DNA of 41,318 nt from JAISGQ01 sp045536305 (lineage in GTDB: Bacteria > Bacillota > Clostridia > Oscillospirales > Acutalibacteraceae), in the NCBI GenBank assembly GCA_045536305.1, contig JAZSNH010000010.1, forward strand, positions 1 to 41,318, written 5' to 3'. The notes beneath the pieces are model-generated. The model was given only the letters and a program-made list of their open reading frames with translations. It ran no database searches and had not been told where the DNA came from. Positions 7,699 through 14,840 of this stretch are shown one piece after another. The translations under genes were made by a program, and so were the position numbers. Within the stretch, counting starts at the first letter, position 1. Every line of letters starts with the position of its first letter.

Positions 7699-9159
7699 TT
7701 ACATCAGATAAAAGCATGCGTTTATTGCATTGTATGTTATTCCGTTCTGCTCTCCGAAGGAATATATCTGTACTGCCCATATCTTGTCGTTCTGCTCGCG
7801 AAGCTTTCTGTAGCCGTAGTTTTCCACCAGTGCTTCGTTCTCTCTTTCAAAAACTCGCAGTCTGAACAGCTCTGTTCCAAAGCTTTTTGTTTCCTGCGCT
7901 ATCACCGCACTGTCGTTTTCATCGTCCTTTTCAAGCACTGTTTCAGTTCCCGTCAGCTCGGATGCGGATACCGTTATCTGATCGTAATTTGTGTTTACAG
8001 TGCAGAAGGTAAAGGCAGAATAATTGGGGTCGTATCTTACGGTGATATCTGTCGGCCACGAGGTAGGCAGTGTGATATAGTATCCGTCGGGGATATTGAA
8101 TATGGAATCGATCTCACTTTTTTCGGAAAGAGTGCCTGTCTGTGAATCGTAGGCATACCATGAGCTCTTGTAAAATTTTTCTGCCGAATCCTCGCTGTAG
8201 CAGGGCAGCAGCGTATGCCTCGGTATTTCTGTCAGGCCGTCAGTATCGAGGTCGAAGGAATCTGTCAGCGCAATTCTGTCCGTTCCTGAAACATCACCTG
8301 TTTTTGCATTGTTGAACGGTGCTGTCAGACCTGCATTGATCTTATCCCAGCAAACCGCCTCGGTTTGCATTGTTTCTGTGCCCTTATAGCTGTCGATTAT
8401 GAAGCCCTGAGTCGTATCATCAAGCATTCCGACCGTCACCTTTGAATAGCGCGAAACACTTCCGTCAAGATTGACAACACCTGCCGCAAGCAGACGCTCC
8501 GCGCCTTCGCCTGAAAGATATTTGAGCATTCTGACCGTTGATGTTCCTGCAACGGTATTAAGCGTCGCTGTCATTATCTCATCGGCACTGTCACTGTCCA
8601 TATCGCATACAGCAACTCCCGTATAGCCTGAAGCAGACTGTGCCTCTGAGGACGCAGAATCCTCGATTATTATATTTTCAAGACCGCCGTTTAAATAGGA
8701 ATACACCGTCAGCAGGCCGCTGTTTGAGCCGACCTTCCAGCCAACGATTATCTCTCTGCTTTCTCTTTCGGGGATAAGGTCACCGAAAAGAAGCACATTT
8801 ACATTGCTGCTGAGTCCTTCGGCGGTGGCTTTTACCTTCCATTCACCATGCGAATAGCCAAGCACCGCTATGCTCGCCGCGTTGCTTTCCGTTGACAGCA
8901 GATAGAAAACGATCGCTTCCGCAGTACCGTCTCCGTCAAGATCCTCCATTGTTATTGCAGAACGGTATTCTCCGCTGCGCGGATATCTGAAAAGAGGGCC
9001 GCGTCCCAGGTGCTTTTCAAGCGCCTCGCATATCTCCTGCCCGTCACCCGATGTTTTCGGCGGTCTGAGCATTCCCTCGGAATCAAAGGGAGTTGAGCTG
9101 CAGCCCGAAAAAATCAGCATAAAAACCAATGCTATTATCAGCAAGCCTGTTTTTTTCAT
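7699..9159 (-). CDS. Lipoprotein with VCBS/FG-GAP-like repeats
   Basis: A 486-residue secreted lipoprotein. The signal peptide ends in a lipobox FSGC, so Cys20 should be lipidated and the protein anchored outside the membrane. Calcium-loop-like motifs recur: DLDGDGTAEA near 75, DMDSDSADE near 195 and DLDTDGLTE near 305, each before a beta-strand, as in FG-GAP/integrin-type propeller blades. The C-terminal third is a separate alpha/beta region without a recognised family. It heads an operon with a response regulator and kinase and may be a ligand-binding partner of that kinase, which is inference. GGGAGG lies 7 bases before the ATG. Confidence 0.75.
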   Translation of the reverse strand: MKKTGLLIIALVFMLIFSGCSSTPFDSEGMLRPPKTSGDGQEICEALEKHLGRGPLFRYPRSGEYRSAITMEDLDGDGTAEAIVFYLLSTESNAASIAVLGYSHGEWKVKATAEGLSSNVNVLLFGDLIPERESREIIVGWKVGSNSGLLTVYSYLNGGLENIIIEDSASSEAQSASGYTGVAVCDMDSDSADEIMTATLNTVAGTSTVRMLKYLSGEGAERLLAAGVVNLDGSVSRYSKVTVGMLDDTTQGFIIDSYKGTETMQTEAVCWDKINAGLTAPFNNAKTGDVSGTDRIALTDSFDLDTDGLTEIPRHTLLPCYSEDSAEKFYKSSWYAYDSQTGTLSEKSEIDSIFNIPDGYYITLPTSWPTDITVRYDPNYSAFTFCTVNTNYDQITVSASELTGTETVLEKDDENDSAVIAQETKSFGTELFRLRVFERENEALVENYGYRKLREQNDKIWAVQIYSFGEQNGITYNAINACFYLM

Positions 9160-9251
9160 ATCATAGCCTCCCTTTCATGCAGAGTTTTTCATTTCATTCG
9201 AGAAATTAAGCGGATAATATATAAGATAATTATAACATATTATTCTTCTAA

Positions 9252-9279
9252 ATTATATATTTTCTTTAAATTTTTACAA
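9252..9279 (-). promoter_or_regulatory. Promoter of the lipoprotein-regulator-kinase operon
   Basis: Minus-strand TTGTAA (9279-9274), 16-base spacer, TATAAT (9257-9252). It leaves an untranslated leader of about 85 bases before the start at 9159. The region is very AT-rich, so other TATAAT-like sites nearby are possible. Confidence 0.55.
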
Positions 9280-9338
9280 TAGACGCAAGTTTTTTCTTTT
9301 TTCGAAGGTGAAACGTTTAACTTTTTGTGCCGAAATCA

Positions 9339-9367
9339 TTGACATTGACTTTTTACTGTGTTAAAAT
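9339..9367 (+). promoter_or_regulatory. Strong sigma-A promoter of the small RNA
   Basis: TTGACA (9339-9344), a 17-base spacer, then TAAAAT (9362-9367). The -35 is a perfect consensus. It faces right, away from the lipoprotein operon, and has no reading frame directly downstream before a terminator. Confidence 0.8.
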
Positions 9368-9373
9368 TTTGGT

Positions 9374-9545
9374 AAGGTTAAGGGATTTTTGTTTTTGCGT
9401 CTTTTGAAAAGCACTGCAACCGCGGTCATATCGCCCTATCTGAGGGCATTGGTTCCTTAACATTAAACAGACTGCGTCTTTATATATCGTTCCCCATCCA
9501 CAAACGCAAAACCGTCCTTACCGCAGAGGGCGGTTTTGTGTATTT
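9374..9545 (+). ncRNA. Candidate structured small RNA, about 170 nt
   Basis: A strong promoter (9339-9367) and a terminator (9507-9545) bracket about 170 bases with no convincing open frame. Helices that can be drawn: GTTAAGGGA (9377-9385) with TTCCTTAAC (9453-9461), a hairpin GCCC/GGGC at 9433-9447, and AGAC/GTCT at 9469-9479. TTTTGCGT (9393-9400) could pair with ACGCAAAA (9504-9511), which would compete with both the first helix and the terminator. The next gene has its own promoter (9583-9611), so a stand-alone RNA is favoured over a leader. It was not matched to any known RNA family by eye. Confidence 0.6.
9507..9545 (+). terminator. Rho-independent terminator of the small RNA
   Basis: An 11-bp stem CAAAACCGTCC (9507-9517) with GGGCGGTTTTG (9528-9538), one G-T pair, 10-nt loop, followed by TGTATTTTT. 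Confidence 0.85.
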
Positions 9546-9582
9546 TTACATCTTTGTGTCAGCTGTGTGAATGTTATTCTTC

Positions 9583-9611
9583 TTGAACATACACATATTT
9601 TATGATATATT
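9583..9611 (+). promoter_or_regulatory. Promoter of the membrane protein gene at 9648
   Basis: TTGAAC (9583-9588), 17-base spacer, TATATT (9606-9611), with TG one base before the -10. It lies between the small-RNA terminator and the ribosome binding site GGAGGG at about 9633. Confidence 0.65.
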
Positions 9612-9647
9612 TTAGTTGGCAAATTTATTTTTCGGAGGGATAAAGAC

Positions 9648-10652
9648 ATGAAAAACAATTCGAACCTTTCAAATGAAACCGCTCTGTCTGTGCAGACCGG
9701 CAAGACCATCGCAGTAAACCCCGACCCCATACCTGCACCTTCTGAACCTAAAAAGGCTGCGCCGCAGCCCGAAAAGAAGGCAAAGAAAAAGAAAAATCCG
9801 ATCGTTGTTATCCTCATTATCATCGCTGTCCTTTTAGTTCTTGCCGCAGCAGGATTTTTCGGATACAAGTATTACATGTTCACGACATCGAAGAATATCA
9901 TGACAAGCCTTACGGGCACATGGGTATATGATACCTCTTCGGCAAACGCGGGCTATATATCCTTCTACGGCAACGATGACACAGTCGTTGACGGCACTGT
10001 CTATTCGGTCAATGCAACAAAGGATACTCTGACCTTTAAAAAGGATAACAAAAAGCTCAATGTAAAGTATATCCGCAACGACGATGAGATTCTTTTCAGC
10101 CTTGCCGAAGAAAATCCGCTTTTTGAATCCTGCAAGATGTCCATACGCGATACCGATGCAGGCGTTATTCTCTACAAGGTGAGCGATTCCTACACCCTTG
10201 ACGACATTGCGATCGAGGAAGCATACGTTACTCAGTTTCCTCAGTACGCTTCTGTTCTGAGTGCTCTCAACGGCATTATCGACTGGGACGCACTCATGGA
10301 TGACTACCAGAACGGCAATTTCGATTTCGGAAGCATAACTGATTACCTCCCCGATGCGGAAAACGCCGAGGATATCCAGGATTATCTTGATGCCTTCTCT
10401 AGCTTCTATTCCGATAATTCCGGCTCTTCTTCCTCAAGCGATTTTGATTTCAGCGATGCGCTGGGTGATTTCTTATCCAATTACATCGGTGACTTCGGCG
10501 ACGATGCAGGCAACTATATCAGCGGTGCTATCGACGGAACTGAAGTCGAAGATTTCGCAGAAAGCCTGTTTGATGCATGGCAGTTCTTTGAGTCTGCATC
10601 AGGCGATGATTCCGAGGTAAGCGATTTCTTTGACAATCTCTTCAGCTGGTAA
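9648..10652 (+). CDS. Unknown single-pass membrane protein with acidic C-terminus
   Basis: A 334-residue protein not recognised as a named family. Residues 1-50 are polar, rich in Pro, Ala and Lys, and end in a lysine cluster (KKAKKKK). One TM segment covers about 51-75 and orients the rest outside. Residues 85-170 look like a compact beta-rich domain (LTGTWVYDTSS at the start, as in lipocalin-like folds). From about 215 to the end it is strongly acidic and rich in Asp, Ser, Phe and Gly (SSSSSDFDFSDALGDF), probably disordered or forming a low-complexity surface layer. GGAGGG precedes the ATG. It is monocistronic, with its own promoter and terminator. Confidence 0.75.
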   Translation: MKNNSNLSNETALSVQTGKTIAVNPDPIPAPSEPKKAAPQPEKKAKKKKNPIVVILIIIAVLLVLAAAGFFGYKYYMFTTSKNIMTSLTGTWVYDTSSANAGYISFYGNDDTVVDGTVYSVNATKDTLTFKKDNKKLNVKYIRNDDEILFSLAEENPLFESCKMSIRDTDAGVILYKVSDSYTLDDIAIEEAYVTQFPQYASVLSALNGIIDWDALMDDYQNGNFDFGSITDYLPDAENAEDIQDYLDAFSSFYSDNSGSSSSSDFDFSDALGDFLSNYIGDFGDDAGNYISGAIDGTEVEDFAESLFDAWQFFESASGDDSEVSDFFDNLFSW

Positions 10653-10686
10653 TTTGTTTATCGGCAAAGCAATAAGGTAATATTTA

Positions 10687-10726
10687 AAAGCAAGTTATCA
10701 GCTTTCGCTGATAACTGGCTTTGTTT
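10687..10726 (+). terminator. Terminator after the 334-aa membrane protein gene
   Basis: Stem AGTTATCAGC (10693-10702) with GCTGATAACT (10707-10716), loop TTTC, extended by AAAGC/GCTTT with one mismatch, then TTGTTTT. It is nearly symmetric and could also serve the leftward genes. Confidence 0.85.
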
Positions 10727-10762
10727 TCTCGTTTATTCCCGTGATCTGTTTTTCTCCGACAA

Positions 10763-11029
10763 TCATGCTTTTTTATCCGCTTTTTCTGCCCTTGCGCGTT
10801 TGTTGTACAATATTGAAAATATCACACAGAAGGCGATCTCGGGAATCAAAAAGGGCAAAAAGTAAACTGCGGTAAATCCGAATGCAGACCACCACGGAAA
10901 GCTTGTATATGGATCGTTGAGCAGGCTTATTATATTGAACACCGTGTACGCCGCCGCAAGCACTGTGGTGATCGCGAGCAAAACATACACAAAGGTCCTC
11001 GCTGTTTTAAAATTTTTTGATCCGCTCAT
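10763..11029 (-). CDS. Small two-helix membrane protein, unknown
   Basis: An 88-residue protein with two long hydrophobic segments (about 12-35 and 45-73) joined by a short loop containing PWW, and a basic C-terminus (NKRARAEKADKK), which predicts both ends in the cytoplasm. GAGG lies about 9 bases before the ATG. It follows the DxDGDG-repeat gene by 13 bases and is likely co-transcribed from the promoter at 11318-11346. No family is recognised. Confidence 0.7.
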   Translation of the reverse strand: MSGSKNFKTARTFVYVLLAITTVLAAAYTVFNIISLLNDPYTSFPWWSAFGFTAVYFLPFLIPEIAFCVIFSILYNKRARAEKADKKA

Positions 11030-11042
11030 AATCTACCGCCTC

Positions 11043-11282
11043 TTACTTAAGTTTTGTCTCCGATTCAAATTCACCGTCACCGTCGGAATCGAAAAGCAGA
11101 GTGTCCGGTTCGCCGTCACCGTCGGTATCGAGCAATACGGTATCTGCAATTCCATCACCGTCGGTATCGATATAAGCCGCATCCAGCGTACCGTCACCGT
11201 CGAGATCAACATAAACGGTATCTGTCACACCATCGCCGTCTGTATCCAATTCGACAGTATTCTGCCTGTTTTCCTTCTGCAT
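11043..11282 (-). CDS. Small acidic DxDGDG-repeat (calcium-loop) protein
   Basis: A 79-residue protein that is almost entirely five tandem 13-residue repeats of the type D-x-D-G-D-G-x-x-D, like the calcium loops of thrombospondin type 3 or dockerin/EF-hand repeats. The start at 11282 has GGGG upstream and lies in the right position for the promoter at 11318-11346; the longer frame reads back through the promoter. There is no signal peptide or membrane segment, so it should stay in the cytosol unless exported by another route. Repeat units also show as 39-base DNA repeats. Calcium binding is inference from the motif. Confidence 0.75.
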   Translation of the reverse strand: MQKENRQNTVELDTDGDGVTDTVYVDLDGDGTLDAAYIDTDGDGIADTVLLDTDGDGEPDTLLFDSDGDGEFESETKLK

Positions 11283-11317
11283 TTTATTTTCCCCTTTATT
11301 GATATAAAGATGAAATG

Positions 11318-11346
11318 ATTTTATCACAGCAAGTATGATTTTACAA
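11318..11346 (-). promoter_or_regulatory. Promoter of the DxDGDG-repeat / membrane protein pair
   Basis: Minus-strand TTGTAA (11346-11341), 17-base spacer, TAAAAT (11323-11318), with an extended TG motif. The leader to the ATG at 11282 is about 30 bases. It fixes the start of the repeat protein. Confidence 0.7.
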
Positions 11347-11373
11347 CCGTTTTTCTGTGTACATGCTGTTAAA

Positions 11374-11868
11374 TTATCCCTCGGTGCTGTCAAAAACATA
11401 GCTGTCCTGCCTGAGAGATTCGAGCCATCGCTCAAATTCTTCTGTGGTGGGACGTTCGCGCGAATCAAAAAAGGTCACAAATTTCAGGGAATAGATATCG
11501 CATACTGTGCTCGATCGAGGCTCCGGGTCGTAAAGAATATAGTAGCTCTGACCCACCGCAGTCAGATATCCCTGCCTGAGCACAAGACGATCGACACCGA
11601 TAAGAAGCTCGGTGATAATATAAGACCCGATAAGCTCGGAGAGCATTTCCTGATAATTTTCCGCGCTGACCTGTGAATTTGCATCAGTTTGCGAAGCGGC
11701 GATATTGGTCTGCACGGGAGGGTAGGACGAAACATTTCCTATGTTGGGACTGTACGTATTGGGAGTGTACGCATTTGGGCTGTACGGCATTGCTCCGTCA
11801 GCTCCGCCCAATGTGCCTGTGCAGCGTCCTGTGGCACAGCCTCTGCAGTTATTGTTGTTTACCTTCAT
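11374..11868 (-). CDS. GerQ-like spore coat protein
   Basis: A 164-residue protein. The N-terminus is low-complexity: CRGCATGRC, then repeats of YSPN/YTPN rich in Tyr, Pro, Asn and Ser, typical of spore coat proteins. From residue 75 a conserved domain (SYIITELLIGVDRLV, GYLTAVGQSYYILYDP, IYSLKFVTFFD) resembles the C-terminal domain of GerQ, which in bacilli is cross-linked into the coat and is needed to place the lytic enzyme CwlJ. Directly upstream, 14 bases away, is a CwlJ-like gene, which supports the call. Its start has AGGAG upstream. Identity is by motif and context only. Confidence 0.65.
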   Translation of the reverse strand: MKVNNNNCRGCATGRCTGTLGGADGAMPYSPNAYTPNTYSPNIGNVSSYPPVQTNIAASQTDANSQVSAENYQEMLSELIGSYIITELLIGVDRLVLRQGYLTAVGQSYYILYDPEPRSSTVCDIYSLKFVTFFDSRERPTTEEFERWLESLRQDSYVFDSTEG

Positions 11869-11882
11869 TCCATATTCTCCTT

Positions 11883-12326
11883 TTATGTATTATAATACGC
11901 CGGCGTGGGCTGATAGAAGCAATGGTCGCCGACACGGGCAGAAAACGCACCCACATTGCTTGGGAAATTGTTTGGACATGAGCTTGAATAGGGATTGAAA
12001 AACCATAAAGAATCGCCGACAGCGGCAAGTCTGTTGCCTGCCAGCGCCCAGTCGGCGATTGAATAATGAATCGCCTCGGGACGCATGTTGTAAATATTCT
12101 GTGCGTTGTACCTGCCGCCAAGGCTCTCGGCAACGCAGTTAAACTGACCCGGCTGAAAAATTATGGCCCGGACATTTCCTCCGTTGCTTATCCGTGCATA
12201 TTCTCCGCCTGATGCACGTACTCTTGACATAATTACACTGGCAACACCCCTCATACCGCTGTCTCCTTCTCCGCCCGCTTCACACTGAACCAGCCGTGCT
12301 ATCAGCTCACGGTCTGAAAAAGCCAT
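11883..12326 (-). CDS. CwlJ/SleB-type cell wall hydrolase
   Basis: A 147-residue Hydrolase_2 domain with no signal peptide, like CwlJ and unlike SleB. Motifs: ELIARLVQCEAGGEG with the catalytic-type Glu, VASVIMSRV, FNCV, and near the end FFNP and H-C-FYQP. In spore formers such enzymes break cortex peptidoglycan at germination, and CwlJ is kept in the coat through GerQ. A GerQ-like gene follows by 14 bases. AAGGAGG lies just before the ATG. A sigma-K-like promoter may lie at 12404-12432. Substrate is known for the family, not shown here. Confidence 0.88.
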   Translation of the reverse strand: MAFSDRELIARLVQCEAGGEGDSGMRGVASVIMSRVRASGGEYARISNGGNVRAIIFQPGQFNCVAESLGGRYNAQNIYNMRPEAIHYSIADWALAGNRLAAVGDSLWFFNPYSSSCPNNFPSNVGAFSARVGDHCFYQPTPAYYNT

Positions 12327-12390
12327 CTAAGCACCTCCTTTTCTACGTTATATGTGGAATTTTTCGGAGTGTTCACAAAAATGCTATTGA

Positions 12391-12419
12391 TTTACAGACA
12401 AAATATGCTATGATAAAAT
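12391..12419 (+). promoter_or_regulatory. Rubrerythrin promoter
   Basis: TTTACA (12391-12396), 17-base spacer, TAAAAT (12414-12419). Just downstream AGTTT and AAACT (12424-12438) form a small inverted repeat that could be an operator. AGGAGG sits at 12455-12460 before the ATG. Confidence 0.65.
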
Positions 12420-12432
12420 GGTCAGTTTGGTG
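12404..12432 (-). promoter_or_regulatory. Candidate sigma-K-type promoter for cwlJ-gerQ
   Basis: On the minus strand CACC (12432-12429), 16 bases, then CATAGCATA (12412-12404) fit the Bacillus sigma-K pattern mACm-N16/17-CATAnnnTA. It overlaps the rubrerythrin promoter on the other strand, so chance similarity is possible. Confidence 0.35.
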
Positions 12433-12469
12433 TAAACTAACTGTAAGAAAATTTAGGAGGTAAGTTAAT

Positions 12470-13012
12470 ATGCCCGAATTAAAAGGTACACGTACAGAAG
12501 CTAATCTTCTTGCAGCATTCGCAGGAGAGTCACAGGCAAGAAATAAGTACACATATTATGCATCAAAAGCAAAAAAGGACGGTTATGTTCAGATAGCCTC
12601 TATTTTCGAGGAAACCGCCAACAACGAGAAGGAACATGCAAAGATCTGGTTTAAGCTTCTTCACGGCGGCGAAGTCCCCACCACCACCGTTAACCTCGCC
12701 GATGCCGCGGCAGGCGAAAATTATGAGTGGACCGAAATGTATGCAGAGTTTGCAAAGGTCGCAAAGGAAGAGGGCTTTGACCATATAGCATATCTCTTCG
12801 ATGCAGTGGGAAAGATCGAAAAAGAACACGAGGAGCGTTATCGCAAGCTTCTTGAAAATGTCGAGGGCGGACTTGTTTTCTCCCGTGACGGCGATATGAT
12901 CTGGCAGTGCTCCAACTGCGGACACATCCATGTCGGCAAGCAGGCTCCGAAGGTTTGTCCCGTATGTGCTCATCCCGAAGCATATTTCGAGATCAAAAAG
13001 GAAAATTATTGA
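12470..13012 (+). CDS. Rubrerythrin
   Basis: A 180-residue non-heme iron protein that reduces hydrogen peroxide in anaerobes. The N-terminal four-helix bundle carries the diiron ligands in ExxARNKY-type (GESQARNKYTYY), EETANNEKEHAK and KIEKEHEERY helices. The C-terminal rubredoxin-like domain has CSNCGHIH and CPVCAHPEAYFE, whose four Cys bind one iron. The length is that of short rubrerythrins. AGGAGG precedes the ATG, and a strong terminator follows (13026-13062). Points to an anaerobe that must handle oxidative stress. Confidence 0.95.
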   Translation: MPELKGTRTEANLLAAFAGESQARNKYTYYASKAKKDGYVQIASIFEETANNEKEHAKIWFKLLHGGEVPTTTVNLADAAAGENYEWTEMYAEFAKVAKEEGFDHIAYLFDAVGKIEKEHEERYRKLLENVEGGLVFSRDGDMIWQCSNCGHIHVGKQAPKVCPVCAHPEAYFEIKKENY

Positions 13013-13025
13013 TTTTATAAGCAGC

Positions 13026-13062
13026 GGACCCACGGATAAGCTTTGCCCGTGGGTCCTTTTTT
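13026..13062 (+). terminator. Rubrerythrin terminator, abutting the next ribosome binding site
   Basis: Perfect 10-bp stem GGACCCACGG (13026-13035) and CCGTGGGTCC (13047-13056), 11-nt loop, then six T. The T tract ends directly before CGGAGG, the Shine-Dalgarno of the gene at 13076. Confidence 0.9.
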
Positions 13063-13075
13063 CGGAGGCTTTCCT

Positions 13076-13864
13076 ATGAGCAGTGAGAAAACACGTTTTT
13101 CACGCAGCAGTGCAGCACTTATTTTTATGGGGGTTCTGCTTGCCGCAGTTATTCTGTATACCGCGCTGTCAACAGGCGGCAGCGCAAAAGCCATCGATAA
13201 AGCCGCCGATAAAATATGGCAGTACATAGACAGCAGGTATGCACACTTAAACATTATGGAACACGGCAAAAAGCCCGTATATATCGGCGCAGGCACCTAT
13301 ACTCTGCTGGCAGAGGACGCAGATTGTGAAGATATTTATTTTTACGTAACCTGTACAAACGGAAAAATCACCGACGATTATTCTTTCAGGGTAAACGAGA
13401 TGACAAACACTCTCCTTCGCCTTGAAAAAGAAATGGGCGAATATTTTGAGGGAATACTCGAAGCCTCATGCACCGACATTATCAGTGTTGAGGTAACCTT
13501 TCCTCCAAGAGTCAGAAACGATATTCCCGATTCTGTATATCCCGGCGCGAAATTTGACCCGACACTCCCTATATACAGAGGCAGTACCATGACACTTGTA
13601 TGCAGCGCCACAGACGATATGCAGCATATAGCGAAGCTTATCGGAAAAGCGCATACTGCCGCGGCAGATAACGGTACTCTCATTTCAAGCTACGATGTTT
13701 ACGGCGTTGAAAACGGCGGCATATACACACTTGAAATAATCGGTGTTGATGCCGATACGGCATCGAGCGAGCATTTGCCCGATATTCTCAGTGATGCCCT
13801 GGAAGGTAATCACAGCATAAGCACTTCTGATATTTCTGTATGTATTTATAATAACAAGGATTAA
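13076..13864 (+). CDS. Unknown anchored extracytoplasmic protein
   Basis: A 262-residue protein. The start at 13076 is chosen because GGAGG lies 8 bases upstream; the longer frame begins inside the terminator. An N-terminal membrane anchor covers about 14-34, and the rest is predicted outside the cell. Two similar halves may exist: each has a beta-alpha pattern (TYTLLAEDADCEDIYFYVTC; later a VYGVENGGIYTLEIIGVDAD stretch), and the second resembles small alpha/beta domains. No family is recognised. There is no promoter between it and the rubrerythrin terminator, so expression depends on read-through or an internal promoter. Confidence 0.7.
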   Translation: MSSEKTRFSRSSAALIFMGVLLAAVILYTALSTGGSAKAIDKAADKIWQYIDSRYAHLNIMEHGKKPVYIGAGTYTLLAEDADCEDIYFYVTCTNGKITDDYSFRVNEMTNTLLRLEKEMGEYFEGILEASCTDIISVEVTFPPRVRNDIPDSVYPGAKFDPTLPIYRGSTMTLVCSATDDMQHIAKLIGKAHTAAADNGTLISSYDVYGVENGGIYTLEIIGVDADTASSEHLPDILSDALEGNHSISTSDISVCIYNNKD

Positions 13865-13906
13865 AAAGAGAGCTGTTTTTTCACGCAAGCTCCTATGCAG
13901 AACAAG

Positions 13907-13949
13907 AAAAACCCCGTTAAGGGTCATTCTGACCTTTAACGGGGTTTTT
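13907..13949. terminator. Bidirectional terminator
   Basis: Arms of 19 bases (13907-13925 and 13931-13949) with one G-T pair and a short loop, flanked by A and T runs on both sides. It separates the rightward 13076 gene from the leftward SpoIIQ-like gene. Confidence 0.9.
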
Positions 13950-14022
13950 GGTGCCCCTAAACGATTTTGCGTTTACGCTCCGATTTGAAATATTACGAAG
14001 CGGCAAACAGTTCGAGGGCGTG

Positions 14023-14820
14023 TCAGTAATTTAACCCAAAGGCATTTATGGGTTCTATAAACTCTCCGTCGCGCATTGCCATAAGGTGAAGATGAGGCTC
14101 GTCCTCACATTCACAGGGCACAACTCCTATCGTGCCGAGCTTCTGACCCGACTGCACATTATCGCCGTCCTTGACCGCTGTATCCGCAAGTCCGCAGTAA
14201 TAAAGCATCGAACCGTCTTCATGCCGCACAATGACAACCTTTCCGTAACGGTCGTCGTCGCACACGGATACTATCGTTCCCGGTGCAGAGGAAACCACAA
14301 GAGAGCCAAGCTCGCACTTTATATCTGTTCCGTTATGCACCCGCCAGTCGCCGAGCGTTTTTGAATAGACAAGCGTATTTCCCGAAAATTCCTTTGCAAT
14401 ATGACCTGTTACGGGCTTTGCATAAATCAAAGGCATGGCGGACACCTCCACAGCCTCCGCATCCTCTTCGGCATCGCTGTTTAATGGCTTTACATCGGTC
14501 TCTGCAGGTTCCGAGGCCGTTGGTTCCGTACTGCTCATTTCAACGACAGCAGGCGATGTCGGCTCGCTGTCTGCCGCGCTTACATAGTAAAGCTCTGCCC
14601 CCTGCTCGCCGCCGCTCATCTCGTTCAGCGCTTCGTCTGAGGGAAGATCTTCATACTCTTCCTGTGACATCTGGTCTGCAATAGGCTCATTCGGCTCTTT
14701 TTCGCTCTTTTTGCCAAGGGTATTTGACCACGCAACAAGACCTACTGCCACGAGACATAGCAGAATTGCAAGATAATACCCTCCGTTTTTCTTTGTGCGC
14801 TTACCCTGATTAAATTTCAT
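14023..14820 (-). CDS. SpoIIQ-like M23-domain membrane protein
   Basis: A 265-residue protein: basic N-terminus, one TM at about 15-33, an acidic disordered linker of about 110 residues rich in Glu, Ser and Pro, then a LytM/M23 domain. The domain keeps both zinc-site motifs, HNGTD (HxxxD) and HLH near the C-terminus, so it could be an active endopeptidase or a zinc-binding scaffold. The anchored layout resembles SpoIIQ, the forespore protein that forms a channel with SpoIIIAH during engulfment; clostridial SpoIIQ keeps the zinc ligands. A sigma-F-like promoter upstream supports this, but other M23 envelope proteins share the layout. Confidence 0.7.
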   Translation of the reverse strand: MKFNQGKRTKKNGGYYLAILLCLVAVGLVAWSNTLGKKSEKEPNEPIADQMSQEEYEDLPSDEALNEMSGGEQGAELYYVSAADSEPTSPAVVEMSSTEPTASEPAETDVKPLNSDAEEDAEAVEVSAMPLIYAKPVTGHIAKEFSGNTLVYSKTLGDWRVHNGTDIKCELGSLVVSSAPGTIVSVCDDDRYGKVVIVRHEDGSMLYYCGLADTAVKDGDNVQSGQKLGTIGVVPCECEDEPHLHLMAMRDGEFIEPINAFGLNY

Positions 14821-14840
14821 GTAAAAAACACCTCCGATGG

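Noticed and set aside
7120..8145. A 341-codon open frame on the plus strand.
   Set aside because: It is antisense to the well-supported response regulator and lipoprotein, has no ribosome binding site or recognisable domain, and its composition fits a shadow of the real genes.
9374..9545. Riboswitch for the gene at 9648.
   Set aside because: A separate promoter lies between its terminator and that gene, so a stand-alone RNA is more likely; no known riboswitch core was recognised.
11060..11250. 39-base tandem repeats, CRISPR-like at first sight.
   Set aside because: They encode the DxDGDG protein repeats in frame and contain no unique spacers.
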